Shown piece after piece: positions 8,956 through 16,365 of a stretch of DNA of 36,343 nt. Numbering within the stretch: the stretch's first letter is position 1; each line of letters opens with the position of its first letter. The DNA is from an uncultured Bacteroidales bacterium. GTDB taxonomy: Bacteria; Bacteroidota; Bacteroidia; Bacteroidales; UBA932. The stretch covers positions 1 to 36,343 of the forward strand of contig CASGDV010000121.1 in assembly GCA_949300335.1 (NCBI GenBank), written 5' to 3'. The notes beneath the pieces are model-generated. The model ran no database searches, was not told where the DNA came from, and saw only the letters and a program-made list of their open reading frames with translations. The translations under genes were made by a program, and so were the position numbers.

Positions 8956-9399
8956 TCATCTTATCTTCTTTATCACATAGGTCACAACACCCCATATCCT
9001 GAAGGAGGAATCTTCCGTAACCTTGATCGGACGGAATGAACTGTTGGCGGGAACAAGCCACAACGAACGTGTTTCCCGGCGGCCCGACGGACAGGAAGGA
9101 TCTTTGAAACTTATATGCTTCAGCGTGAAATCTCCGTCAAGGAAACATACCGCCATATCTCCTTCTTCCGGCTCAAGGGATTTGTCTATGACAAGGATAT
9201 CGCCGTCCTCGACACCGGCATCCACCATTGAATCACCTACAACTCTGCCATAAAATGTAGAAGCGGGATGAGTTACCAGTTCCTTGTTTAGGTCTATCGC
9301 CATCCTCATATAGTCCTGGGCAGGAGACGGGAAACCCGCCCTTATCCCATCTTCGGCCATAGGAGGCAATATATCCCCAATTTTATCATCTTCTTTCAT
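8956..9399 (-). CDS. umuD: UmuD, self-cleaving S24 peptidase family Pol V subunit
   Basis: This is a 147-aa LexA/UmuD-family serine peptidase. The autocleavage site is A21-G22 in RAGFPSPAQDY, the motif seen in E. coli UmuD. The catalytic dyad is S57 (VVGDSMVDAG) and K94 (FTLKHI). RecA-promoted self-cleavage would activate UmuC. There is no N-terminal helix-turn-helix, so this is UmuD rather than a LexA-type repressor. The gene is divergent from 9485-10336 across a shared 85-bp control region containing a perfect inverted repeat. Confidence 0.94.
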   Translation of the reverse strand: MKEDDKIGDILPPMAEDGIRAGFPSPAQDYMRMAIDLNKELVTHPASTFYGRVVGDSMVDAGVEDGDILVIDKSLEPEEGDMAVCFLDGDFTLKHISFKDPSCPSGRRETRSLWLVPANSSFRPIKVTEDSSFRIWGVVTYVIKKIR

Positions 9400-9442
9400 A
9401 CGGATTCCTATAATGTGACAGATATGCTGCCGTCATGCCTTT

Positions 9443-9487
9443 CATGCAAAAATAGGAAAATTCATTCCAATCCGATATTTTTGCATG
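9443..9487. promoter_or_regulatory. Symmetric divergent promoter/operator with 12-bp inverted repeat
   Basis: CATGCAAAAATA (9443-9454) and TATTTTTGCATG (9476-9487) are a perfect 12-bp inverted repeat with a 21-bp spacer. Each arm contains TATTTTTG, a match to the Bacteroidota -7 element, pointing outward: minus strand towards umuD, plus strand towards the GNAT-like gene. I see no good -33 element for either. The arrangement suggests co-regulation of the divergent pair, possibly by a dimeric regulator; that is inference. Confidence 0.55.
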
Positions 9488-10336
9488 GAAAATCTGGTTC
9501 TGATGGAAATCCTGGACAAGCAAATCTGCGATTTTCTGGAATACGGAGGAATCCTGTTCCGGGAAGATAACATATCCGGTATACCCGTAATTACGGCCTT
9601 GAGCAGAAACACCTCATCGCCGGTGCCGGTAATTCCGCTGGAAATCAGTTCGTCTACAATAGAGGAAGCGGAGACAAGATGCAGAGAAGTAAAAGAAGTC
9701 ACGGCTTATACTGAACGGCTCTCAGGCATACGTCCCCTGATAATTACAGGAGACAGATGGAGAAACCGGCCGGACATGATGAAAAACAGACTTCTGGCGC
9801 ATCTGGAAATTTTCGGTAAGATATATGCCAGAAACTGCACTGTCATGAAAATCGGCAAGAACGAAGCCGCTTGTTTTCTGGAAGAAAACCACAGTTATGG
9901 AGATGCAGCATGCAGGTACCGGTACGGACTGTTCCATAAGGGGAAACTTGTCGGTGCCGGAGAATTTTCGAACGCCAGACTATGGAACAAGAACGGCACC
10001 TCCGTCCGGTCATATGAATGGATCAGATATGCCTCATCATCGGATACAAGGATATGCGGAGGAATGGGAAAAATCCTGAAACAATTCATAAAGGATGTAC
10101 ATCCTGATGACATAATGAGCTATGCCGACCTTGAATGGTCCGACGGCAAGGCATATGAAAAGCTTGGATTTGTCAGGGAGCAGGTCAAGGAAAGCTTGCT
10201 TTTTGCAATAAATCCCCAGACATGGGAAAGACGCAGGCTCGATGGAGGAAACCATTCGGAACTGAATGACGGCATCCTCTACTTCCAGAACTTCGGCAGT
10301 CTCAAATACCGGTTGAAACTTACGGACTATCATTGA
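9485..10336 (+). CDS. GNAT-like protein related to a phage-associated domain, divergent from umuDC
   Basis: This is a 283-aa protein of unknown role. The N-terminal half (about 1-115) has no motif I recognise. The C-terminal half (about 118-235) runs CTVMKIGKNEAACFLEENH, GLFHKGKLVGAGEFSNAR, EWIRYASSSDTRICGGMGK, FIKDVHPDDIMSYADLEWS, YEKLGFV. This resembles a GNAT-like domain found in phage proteins and at the C-terminus of some phage homing endonucleases. The final LGF block fits an acetyl-CoA fold, but catalysis is not demonstrated. The -7 element at 9476-9483 sits so close to ATG 9485 that the real start may be the in-frame ATG at 9503. Its pairing with umuDC hints at a DNA-damage-linked role. 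Confidence 0.6.
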   Translation: MENLVLMEILDKQICDFLEYGGILFREDNISGIPVITALSRNTSSPVPVIPLEISSSTIEEAETRCREVKEVTAYTERLSGIRPLIITGDRWRNRPDMMKNRLLAHLEIFGKIYARNCTVMKIGKNEAACFLEENHSYGDAACRYRYGLFHKGKLVGAGEFSNARLWNKNGTSVRSYEWIRYASSSDTRICGGMGKILKQFIKDVHPDDIMSYADLEWSDGKAYEKLGFVREQVKESLLFAINPQTWERRRLDGGNHSELNDGILYFQNFGSLKYRLKLTDYH

Positions 10337-10344
10337 TTTTTTAC

Positions 10345-10352
10345 TACTTTTG
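10345..10352 (+). promoter_or_regulatory. purC promoter -7 element
   Basis: TACTTTTG matches TAnnTTTG and lies 29 nt before the purC start. No convincing -33 TTTG is seen at the expected distance. Confidence 0.5.
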
Positions 10353-10381
10353 CACCATTCAAACAATAAAAGAAAACGACA

Positions 10382-11329
10382 ATGGATGCAATCGTAAAAA
10401 CAGATTTCAATTTTCCCGGACAAACGGGCAAATACGTCGGAAAAGTCCGTGATGTATACGATATAAACGGGAAATACCTCGTAATGGTTGTTTCCGACAG
10501 AATTTCTGCCTTTGACGTGGTTCTTCCGAAAGGAATACCGTTCAAGGGGCAGGTACTGAACCAGATTGCCGCAAAATTTCTGGATGCAACATCAGACATA
10601 CTTCCCAACTGGAAAATAGCTACTCCGGACCCAATGGTCACAGTCGGACACAAATGCGAGCCTTTCAAAGTGGAAATGGTCATAAGAGGCTATCTTTCCG
10701 GACACGCATGGAGAGAATACAAGGAAGGTAAACGTTCGCTCTGCGGAGTAGCGCTTCCGGACGGGATGGTGGAAAACCAGAAATTTCCGGAACCGATAAT
10801 CACCCCTACAACAAAGGCTGCGGAAGGACATGACGAGGATATTTCCAAAGAGGAAATCATTGCACAGGGAATTGTCAGCCGCGAGGACTACGAGCAACTC
10901 GAAAAATACACACGTGCAATTTTTCAAAGAGGAACGGAAATAGCTGCCGGAATGGGACTGATACTCGTGGATACCAAATATGAATTCGGAAAGAAGGACG
11001 GCGTCATATATCTCATGGACGAGATTCACACTCCTGATTCATCGCGTTATTTCTATGCCGACGGGTATGAACAGAGACTTGCCAAAGGAGAAAAGCAGAA
11101 ACAGCTTTCAAAGGAGTTTGTCCGCGAATGGCTTATGTCAAACGGCTTTCAGGGCAAGGAAGGACAGAAAGTGCCTGAGATGACCCCGGAAATAATCAGC
11201 GGTATCACAGACCGATACATCGAGCTGTATGAAAACATTACCGGTGAAAAATTCCAAAAAGAAGAATCCGGTGACATCGAAAGCAGAATCGGGAAAAACG
11301 TCACGGAATTCCTGAACAACTTGAAATGA
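10382..11329 (+). CDS. purC: Phosphoribosylaminoimidazole-succinocarboxamide synthase (SAICAR synthetase)
   Basis: PurC joins CAIR and aspartate using ATP to make SAICAR in de novo purine synthesis. The protein is 315 aa, the longer form resembling yeast Ade1. Motifs are GKVRDVY near the N-terminus (ATP-binding), [27 protein letters not shown] and [11 protein letters not shown], followed by [12 protein letters not shown]. The stop overlaps the start of manA (ATGA), so the two are co-transcribed although functionally unrelated. AICAR, a by-product of the HisHF reaction, also feeds this pathway. Confidence 0.96.
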   Translation: MDAIVKTDFNFPGQTGKYVGKVRDVYDINGKYLVMVVSDRISAFDVVLPKGIPFKGQVLNQIAAKFLDATSDILPNWKIATPDPMVTVGHKCEPFKVEMVIRGYLSGHAWREYKEGKRSLCGVALPDGMVENQKFPEPIITPTTKAAEGHDEDISKEEIIAQGIVSREDYEQLEKYTRAIFQRGTEIAAGMGLILVDTKYEFGKKDGVIYLMDEIHTPDSSRYFYADGYEQRLAKGEKQKQLSKEFVREWLMSNGFQGKEGQKVPEMTPEIISGITDRYIELYENITGEKFQKEESGDIESRIGKNVTEFLNNLK

Positions 11330-12480
11330 CCGGCATGAGTGATTCAAAAAAACAGTTATACCCTGTCAGATTCCTCCCCATCGCATCCCAAAAGATATGG
11401 GGAGGTAATTTGTTGATAAACCGCCTCAAGAAGGAGTTCACGGTCTCCGATGAAAACGGCAATGAAAGGAAATTGTGTGAAAAGGACAGGATTGGAGAAA
11501 GCTGGGAGATTGCCGACATGGGATTCGAGGATTCCGTGGTAGCCGAAGGATGGCTTGCAGGCAATACAATCAGCGAACTGATGGAAACCTATCTGGAGGA
11601 ATTTGTAGGTGAAGGAGTCTACAAATATTATGGCAGGCAGTTCCCTCTTCTTGTGAAATTCCTTGATATACAGGGAAAGATATCCGTCCAGGTACATCCT
11701 GACGATGAGATTGCGGAACAAAGATATGATTCTCTCGGCAAGTCCGAAATATGGTATGTCATGGATTCTGAACCCGATGCCAGAATATACATGGGTTTCA
11801 AGAGGGAGACTACTGCAACGGAATTTTACGAAAGATGCAAGAACGGCACCGTAGAAGAAATCCTGAATGTAATCCATCCGAAAAAGGGAGACTATTTCCT
11901 CATACGTCCTGGGACAGTACATGCTGCAGGAGGTGGATTGCTGCTTGCCGAAATACAGGAATCATCCGATCTCACATTCAGGCTCTATGACTGGGGGCGT
12001 GAATCAGATCCGGCCACAGCCAGGGAAATGCATCTTGACGAGGCGATCGACCTGATTGATTATTCGGAATACAAGAGGCCGGAAGCTCCGCATGAACACG
12101 GGCATGAACATGGGCATATACATGTAAGCGAAACTCTGGCGGATTGTCCGGAATTTACGGTAACAAAGATTAATCTGACGGATCCCCTGCATATATATAC
12201 CGAAAAATTCGGATGTTTCATAATTTATATATGCATAGAAGGAGAAGCATCGGTGCAGGTACCATGGAAGGAAAATACGGGAAACTATATTCTGAAAAAA
12301 GGTGAAGTTATCCTCATTCCGGCCGAAATGAAGGACTTTTTCATAATCCCTTCCGACAGGGATACTGTCCTTCTTGAAGCATTTGTGAAAGAGCATGATG
12401 AGACTGACGGATATATCAATCCTGATACCGAACCGTTCCTTGAAGGAGAAAACTATGACATTCCGGATGATGAAGAATAA
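11326..12480 (+). CDS. manA: Mannose-6-phosphate isomerase, class I
   Basis: This is a zinc-dependent cupin isomerase interconverting mannose-6-phosphate and fructose-6-phosphate. Zinc ligands by family analogy are Q122 and H124 (QVHPDD), E141 (KSEIWY) and H199 (RPGTVHAAG). The motif FRLYDWGR follows. At 384 aa it is longer than the common Bacillus type (about 315 aa). The extra length includes a histidine-rich loop [11 protein letters not shown] at 256-266, before the C-terminal cupin half. The start at 11326 overlaps the purC stop; ATG 11335 is an alternative three codons later. Confidence 0.9.
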   Translation: MTGMSDSKKQLYPVRFLPIASQKIWGGNLLINRLKKEFTVSDENGNERKLCEKDRIGESWEIADMGFEDSVVAEGWLAGNTISELMETYLEEFVGEGVYKYYGRQFPLLVKFLDIQGKISVQVHPDDEIAEQRYDSLGKSEIWYVMDSEPDARIYMGFKRETTATEFYERCKNGTVEEILNVIHPKKGDYFLIRPGTVHAAGGGLLLAEIQESSDLTFRLYDWGRESDPATAREMHLDEAIDLIDYSEYKRPEAPHEHGHEHGHIHVSETLADCPEFTVTKINLTDPLHIYTEKFGCFIIYICIEGEASVQVPWKENTGNYILKKGEVILIPAEMKDFFIIPSDRDTVLLEAFVKEHDETDGYINPDTEPFLEGENYDIPDDEE

Positions 12481-12486
12481 CAGTAT

Positions 12487-12939
12487 ATGGCAGATGAAGT
12501 AAGAATTGACAAATACCTCTGGTCCATCAGAGTGTACAAGACCAGAAGCGATGCTACGGATGCATGCAAAGGAGGCAAGGTCAGAGTAAACGGCAATGAC
12601 ATAAAACCGTCCAGGCCTATCAGGCCCGGAGATGTGATTACAGCACGTAAAGGAGCCGTCACATTTTCATATCGCGTAATTGCCGCAATTGACAAGAGAC
12701 AAGGAGCCGGACTCGTCCCGCAATATGCTGAAAACATAACTCCAAAAGAAGAACTGGACAAGCTAAAAGCTCCTGTCGAAACATTCTTCCTTAAAAGGGA
12801 CAGAGGTGCCGGAAGACCTACCAAAAAAGACAGAAGGCAGATGGAATTCCTCTGGGAAAATCTTAATTTTGATATACCTGATGATATTGCCGACAGATTC
12901 GCGGCTGAAATGGCATTCGATCCCGATGATGAAGATTGA
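12487..12939 (+). CDS. hslR: S4-domain RNA-binding protein, Hsp15 (HslR) family
   Basis: This is a 150-aa protein with an N-terminal S4 RNA-binding domain (about 6-65): VRIDKYLWSIRVYKTRSDA, then GGKVRVNGNDIKPSRPIRPGD. A basic C-terminal tail (RDRGAGRPTKKDRR) follows. Hsp15 proteins bind 50S subunits carrying stalled nascent chains and help recycle them. It starts 6 nt after the manA stop and is the last gene of this operon. It converges on tRNA-Leu, whose 3' end is 3 nt away, leaving no room for a separate terminator. Confidence 0.88.
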   Translation: MADEVRIDKYLWSIRVYKTRSDATDACKGGKVRVNGNDIKPSRPIRPGDVITARKGAVTFSYRVIAAIDKRQGAGLVPQYAENITPKEELDKLKAPVETFFLKRDRGAGRPTKKDRRQMEFLWENLNFDIPDDIADRFAAEMAFDPDDED

Positions 12940-12942
12940 AAA

Positions 12943-13029
12943 TGGTGCGCAGGAGCAGAGTCGAACTGCCACGCCACAATTGGCACTACCTTCTGAGAGT
13001 AGCGCGTCTACCAATTTCGCCACCTGCGC
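12943..13029 (-). tRNA. tRNA-Leu (anticodon CAG)
   Basis: This is an 87-nt class II tRNA. The acceptor stem is GCGCAGG/CCTGCGC with discriminator A and an encoded CCA. The D-loop is leucine-like (AAATTGGTAGACGC). The anticodon stem CTACT/GGTAG encloses the loop CTCAGAA, giving anticodon CAG, which reads CUG. The variable arm is long, and the T stem GGCAG/CTGCT encloses TTCGACT. Its promoter -7 element is at 13041-13048. Confidence 0.95.
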
Positions 13030-13040
13030 AGAAAGTGGTG

Positions 13041-13048
13041 CAAAGATA
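13041..13048 (-). promoter_or_regulatory. tRNA-Leu promoter -7 element
   Basis: On the minus strand TATCTTTG matches TAnnTTTG and ends 11 nt before the mature tRNA 5' end. No clear -33 element is visible; its expected place lies in the preceding terminator hairpin. Confidence 0.55.
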
Positions 13049-13060
13049 TAAAAAACTTTT

Positions 13061-13100
13061 ATAATAGTCAGAAAAAATGAACTTTTTTTCTGACTATTAT
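13061..13100 (-). terminator. Terminator hairpin of the surface-protein operon
   Basis: A perfect 17-bp inverted repeat (13061-13077 with 13084-13100; core AGTCAGAAAAAA/TTTTTTCTGACT) overlaps the stop codon of the FimB/Mfa2-like gene. On the minus strand it is followed by ATAAAAG-TTTTTT. It separates this operon from the tRNA-Leu promoter a few bases downstream. Confidence 0.6.
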
Positions 13101-13891
13101 ATTACAAATTTCGCAGAATACACCGTAATCCATTTATCTACAGATATTTTCAGTTCAGTTTCAGCATAATCGACAATCATTTCCATATCCTTCAGGTTCT
13201 TTTCGGTCCAATCATAGCCGCTCTCCTTTATATACTCTCCTATGGCAAATCTGACCTCGTTGCCGTCATCATCACTCAGTATCATGGACAAGGAAGAGTC
13301 TTTCTGTCTCGGAAGGTTCACGACAAACCTGTTGCCTTCCATTACCGGGAAACATCTGAAATCACCTTCAGACAAGGAACCGTCGGCCCTGTATCCGTTA
13401 ATATTCCCGCATATCTCCGTCCGATAAGGGATACTGTTTCCACCGGACAGCAGTTCCACTTCAAGACGGGCGAAATTCTTGCACATATCGACTGTAATCT
13501 CCGAATATCCCGGAAAACCGACACAGACCTTATCATGAAACGAATATATTTCTCCGCAATCTTCTCCCAATGGAATGACGAGGTCCGGAAAAGACGAATG
13601 AAAAGCCATCTGATCCCCTCCATAAACATTGACCGTCAAACACCCTTCCGGTACCTCTACGTCATACCACCGGTTCACCGTATCCAAAGCTACATGACTA
13701 TTAAAAATAAAGTCATCCGCCGACACATTGACTCTCAAAGAGTCAAACAAGTCAGTCCCAACATCCCCCATATCAAGCCTCAGGCAACATACACATTCAT
13801 CTCTCCCCTCCTTTATCGAACAACCCGGGCATGATACAATCGCCAGCACGACGGATGACATAATTGATATTGAAACAAAATCCGATTTCAT
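13097..13891 (-). CDS. FimB/Mfa2-family fimbrial anchor-like lipoprotein
   Basis: This is a 264-aa predicted lipoprotein. From the chosen start (MKSDFVSISIMSS) there is a signal peptide and a lipobox with C21 (AIVSC). The body fits FimB/Mfa2 organisation: CVCCLRLDMGD at the first strand, YDVEVPEGCLTVNVYGG, then ITVDMCKNFARLEVELLSG. These proteins cap and anchor type V (FimA/Mfa1) pili at the outer membrane in Porphyromonas and Bacteroides. The open frame extends 39 codons upstream inside the previous gene, but the lipoprotein start 10 nt after that gene's stop is far better. It is the last gene of its operon; no fimbrillin gene follows. Confidence 0.72.
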   Translation of the reverse strand: MKSDFVSISIMSSVVLAIVSCPGCSIKEGRDECVCCLRLDMGDVGTDLFDSLRVNVSADDFIFNSHVALDTVNRWYDVEVPEGCLTVNVYGGDQMAFHSSFPDLVIPLGEDCGEIYSFHDKVCVGFPGYSEITVDMCKNFARLEVELLSGGNSIPYRTEICGNINGYRADGSLSEGDFRCFPVMEGNRFVVNLPRQKDSSLSMILSDDDGNEVRFAIGEYIKESGYDWTEKNLKDMEMIVDYAETELKISVDKWITVYSAKFVI

Positions 13892-13901
13892 ACAATAACA
13901 G

Positions 13902-15785
13902 CTACAAATCAATCCCTGACACCAAATCGGAAATTTCAGGATCCAGGTTGGCTCTGTGTACCATGGAAGAGTCCAGCCGTACGCTTTTCCTGAAATACTC
14001 AACAGCAAGCCCGTCCTTCTGCATTCTGGCCGATATTACAGCCAAAAGATAGAATGATCTTGAATCATGATACCGCATGTTTTCCAATTCCGCAAGTGCC
14101 GATTCTTCATATCCTGCCACCAGATAGGCCAATGCCGTATTATAGTCATGATACTGTCTGAGTATATCCAAAGCTTTTTTATAGTCGAGATTCCTCAATG
14201 CCTCGACACCACTGAGATAAACCGAATCTATTTCCGAAGTAATTACCGTATCTTTATCTATTCCTTTGCGGTGCAGATAAAAATCAAATTTCACTCCTCT
14301 CAGTTTCGGATACAGTTTTTCTCTCAAATACCTGTATTCACGCATTTTTGACAAGGATTGTTCGCGAGCGTCGATTTCTGAAGCCGGGAGTTCATAACCA
14401 TTTACGGAATTTCCTGTCAAAGCCAGTATTTCCGCTTTCCTTTTCTCCGACATGACAGTATCGTTTTTTATCAGCAGATTCAGTTTTTCCCAATTTTCAG
14501 GTATGTACTTGCTTATCATCTCGCAATTTTCCAACCTTCCCATATCTTCAGTAAAGTATTCGGCAACAGATTCAGCCCTCTCCCTTGCCAGTTTTTCATT
14601 ATCCGTATAATTTCCTTCTGGAGAACATGATGCGGTTATGACAATGGAATCCAGTTGAAGCTCTTCATTGTTGAGCAGATTGAAAATATTCTCCCTTATC
14701 CTGTGCAATTCGTCCCCGTTTCCCGGCAGTGTCTCGTCCACCATACTGTCTCCCGGACGAAAATCTATAAATGCGTAAGTATTGTCCTCAACATTTCTGC
14801 CGATAATCCGCGTCTTGTATCTTGGCGTGGGATCAACCAGAGTCGTGAGCGAACTGACATAGAAACTGAGTTTTTCGGTTTCCGGCATTTTCATCACACA
14901 TATTCCGTCATTATACAACTCACCTCTGACCGTTACATCGATTCTCTTCATTCCTTTCCGTCCTCTTACCGGCTGTACGTATCTGTATACCAGATTTCCG
15001 TTCTGACCGGACATCACGGTATCAAGCCTTATGCCTTCCGATATTATGGGATCCTTTACATAATGTCTGAATTTTTCGTCCCTGAGCATCAATTTCCTGT
15101 CATTCTTTCTTACAAGGGCGTATTTAGTGTAATGTTCCATCGCCTGTTTCCGTGTAATTCCGAAGACTCCCTTGCCGCCGGAAATGTTCCTCTCCACAAA
15201 TTTTCTCAACAATCCGTTCCTGATAAAATCAGTACTGTCGGTCAATATCGTTTCAAGAAAAGCTCTATATTTACGGTATCCTTTCAGCTGTTCCTCCCGG
15301 TATGCGGTTCCTGTTATGAAAAAAGGTTCAAGAGGAACAATATCGTCCATCACCTTCATTACCGGATAGAATTTCAGACGCCATTCAGAGTCTATTACTT
15401 TTTCCGGTACGGAAATATCGAATTCCACCTCCACCATTCCCAATCTTTCGGCGACATTGCGGAATCTGGCAGTAACTTTGGATGCAGATATTACATCCAC
15501 GGCAACCATCTCACCGGTCTCCTCCTCCTTCAAGGCTCTCATTATGATCGGACCGTCAGTCTCATCGATCGTTATTCTCCCGGCAATGCTGTCCTGTCCG
15601 GATTGTACCGCCGTTTCCCCGGCAGACGCGGCCTCATCTCCCGGAATGCTCAGCGTCACGGTCTGTTCCGAAAAATCAGTTTTTTTCAGAAGGCGCTGCG
15701 ATGAACATGACATCATGATAGAGACAAGGCAAACAGCCGGAACATATTTTTCAAAACACATATGACAACGATATTGATACATCAT
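13902..15785 (-). CDS. DUF3868 / OmpA-like lipoprotein of a fimbria-type operon
   Basis: This is a 627-aa predicted lipoprotein with the signal SIMMSC and lipid cysteine C27; an alternative start at M9, 15761, gives a tidier signal peptide. The N-terminal half (about 90-330) resembles DUF3868 proteins that accompany Bacteroidales fimbrial genes. An OmpA-like segment at about 385-420 (VITASCSPEGNYTDNEKLARERA) suggests peptidoglycan contact. The C-terminus (about 525-620) looks like TPR helices (ALRNLDYKKALDILRQY, LVAGYEESALAELENM, GLAVEYFRKSVRLD). The likely role is periplasmic or outer-membrane assembly support for the surface structure. Domain names are recognised by pattern only. Confidence 0.65.
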   Translation of the reverse strand: MMYQYRCHMCFEKYVPAVCLVSIMMSCSSQRLLKKTDFSEQTVTLSIPGDEAASAGETAVQSGQDSIAGRITIDETDGPIIMRALKEEETGEMVAVDVISASKVTARFRNVAERLGMVEVEFDISVPEKVIDSEWRLKFYPVMKVMDDIVPLEPFFITGTAYREEQLKGYRKYRAFLETILTDSTDFIRNGLLRKFVERNISGGKGVFGITRKQAMEHYTKYALVRKNDRKLMLRDEKFRHYVKDPIISEGIRLDTVMSGQNGNLVYRYVQPVRGRKGMKRIDVTVRGELYNDGICVMKMPETEKLSFYVSSLTTLVDPTPRYKTRIIGRNVEDNTYAFIDFRPGDSMVDETLPGNGDELHRIRENIFNLLNNEELQLDSIVITASCSPEGNYTDNEKLARERAESVAEYFTEDMGRLENCEMISKYIPENWEKLNLLIKNDTVMSEKRKAEILALTGNSVNGYELPASEIDAREQSLSKMREYRYLREKLYPKLRGVKFDFYLHRKGIDKDTVITSEIDSVYLSGVEALRNLDYKKALDILRQYHDYNTALAYLVAGYEESALAELENMRYHDSRSFYLLAVISARMQKDGLAVEYFRKSVRLDSSMVHRANLDPEISDLVSGIDL

Positions 15786-16365
15786 TAGGCATGACGAAGG
15801 TCTTTACTCCCGAATCTTCAGTAAAGCCGCATTTCGGACAGGAATACACGGTATATTGCTTGAGTCCGCCCCATAATCCCAGGCCGAATTCCAGATTAAG
15901 GTGTTTGTTAAGCATATGTGAATATCCGGCTGTGACTCCGGCACCATAACGGTCCCCTTCTTCGGTACGCCGGGAAACAATACCACCCGTATTATACTCC
16001 TGATACTGGATTTTCCCAGCAAACCACCAGCCTGAATGTACATGCCACAACCATCCGCGGCAACCTGCAAAATATGTCTGCTGGCGGGACTGGAACTGTT
16101 TGTCCGCATCTCCTTCCCTGAAGGTGAAAGGGTTGTATCTGGCTCCCGCATTGAATGTCCAATGTCTTGATAGGGCAACGGACCCTTCTATATTCATTGT
16201 CCCGAGATTCAGATAGTCCATAAGATTTGTTGATAACGAGTATTTCTGGGCCTGCATTGCAATGCAGACATCCATAAGGCAAAATAATGCCGCTAATATT
16301 GTCTTTTTCACTTTTGAAATAGATATTAAATTGGATACTGATGTTTCAGGGGAACGCACTGTCAT
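15751..16365 (-). CDS. DUF3575 outer-membrane-type protein
   Basis: This is a 204-aa protein. After an 18-residue N-terminal extension comes KKTILAALFCLMDVCIAMQAQ, a signal peptide cleaved near A-Q. The mature part (YSLSTNLMDYLNLGTMNIEGSVALSRHWTFNAGARYNPF ... ISLSYVF) has alternating beta-strands and a terminal aromatic residue, like small outer-membrane beta-barrels, and fits DUF3575. The pair CPKCGFTEDSG near the end may bind metal or form a disulphide. The ATG overlaps the previous stop (ATGA), supporting this start despite the extension; a GTG nearer the signal peptide is possible. DUF3575 genes usually lie beside DUF3868 and FimB/Mfa2 genes, as here. Confidence 0.7.
   Translation of the reverse strand: MTVRSPETSVSNLISISKVKKTILAALFCLMDVCIAMQAQKYSLSTNLMDYLNLGTMNIEGSVALSRHWTFNAGARYNPFTFREGDADKQFQSRQQTYFAGCRGWLWHVHSGWWFAGKIQYQEYNTGGIVSRRTEEGDRYGAGVTAGYSHMLNKHLNLEFGLGLWGGLKQYTVYSCPKCGFTEDSGVKTFVMPNDVSISLSYVF

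Noticed and set aside
13892..14008. 39-codon N-terminal extension of the FimB/Mfa2-like protein
   Set aside because: It lies inside the preceding gene, and the downstream Met begins a proper lipoprotein signal 10 nt after that gene's stop.
14655..15704. 349-aa open frame on the plus strand
   Set aside because: It lies wholly opposite the DUF3868/OmpA-like gene, which has a signal peptide, recognisable domains and an operon context. The plus-strand product is rich in Y, F, H and S with no recognisable motif.
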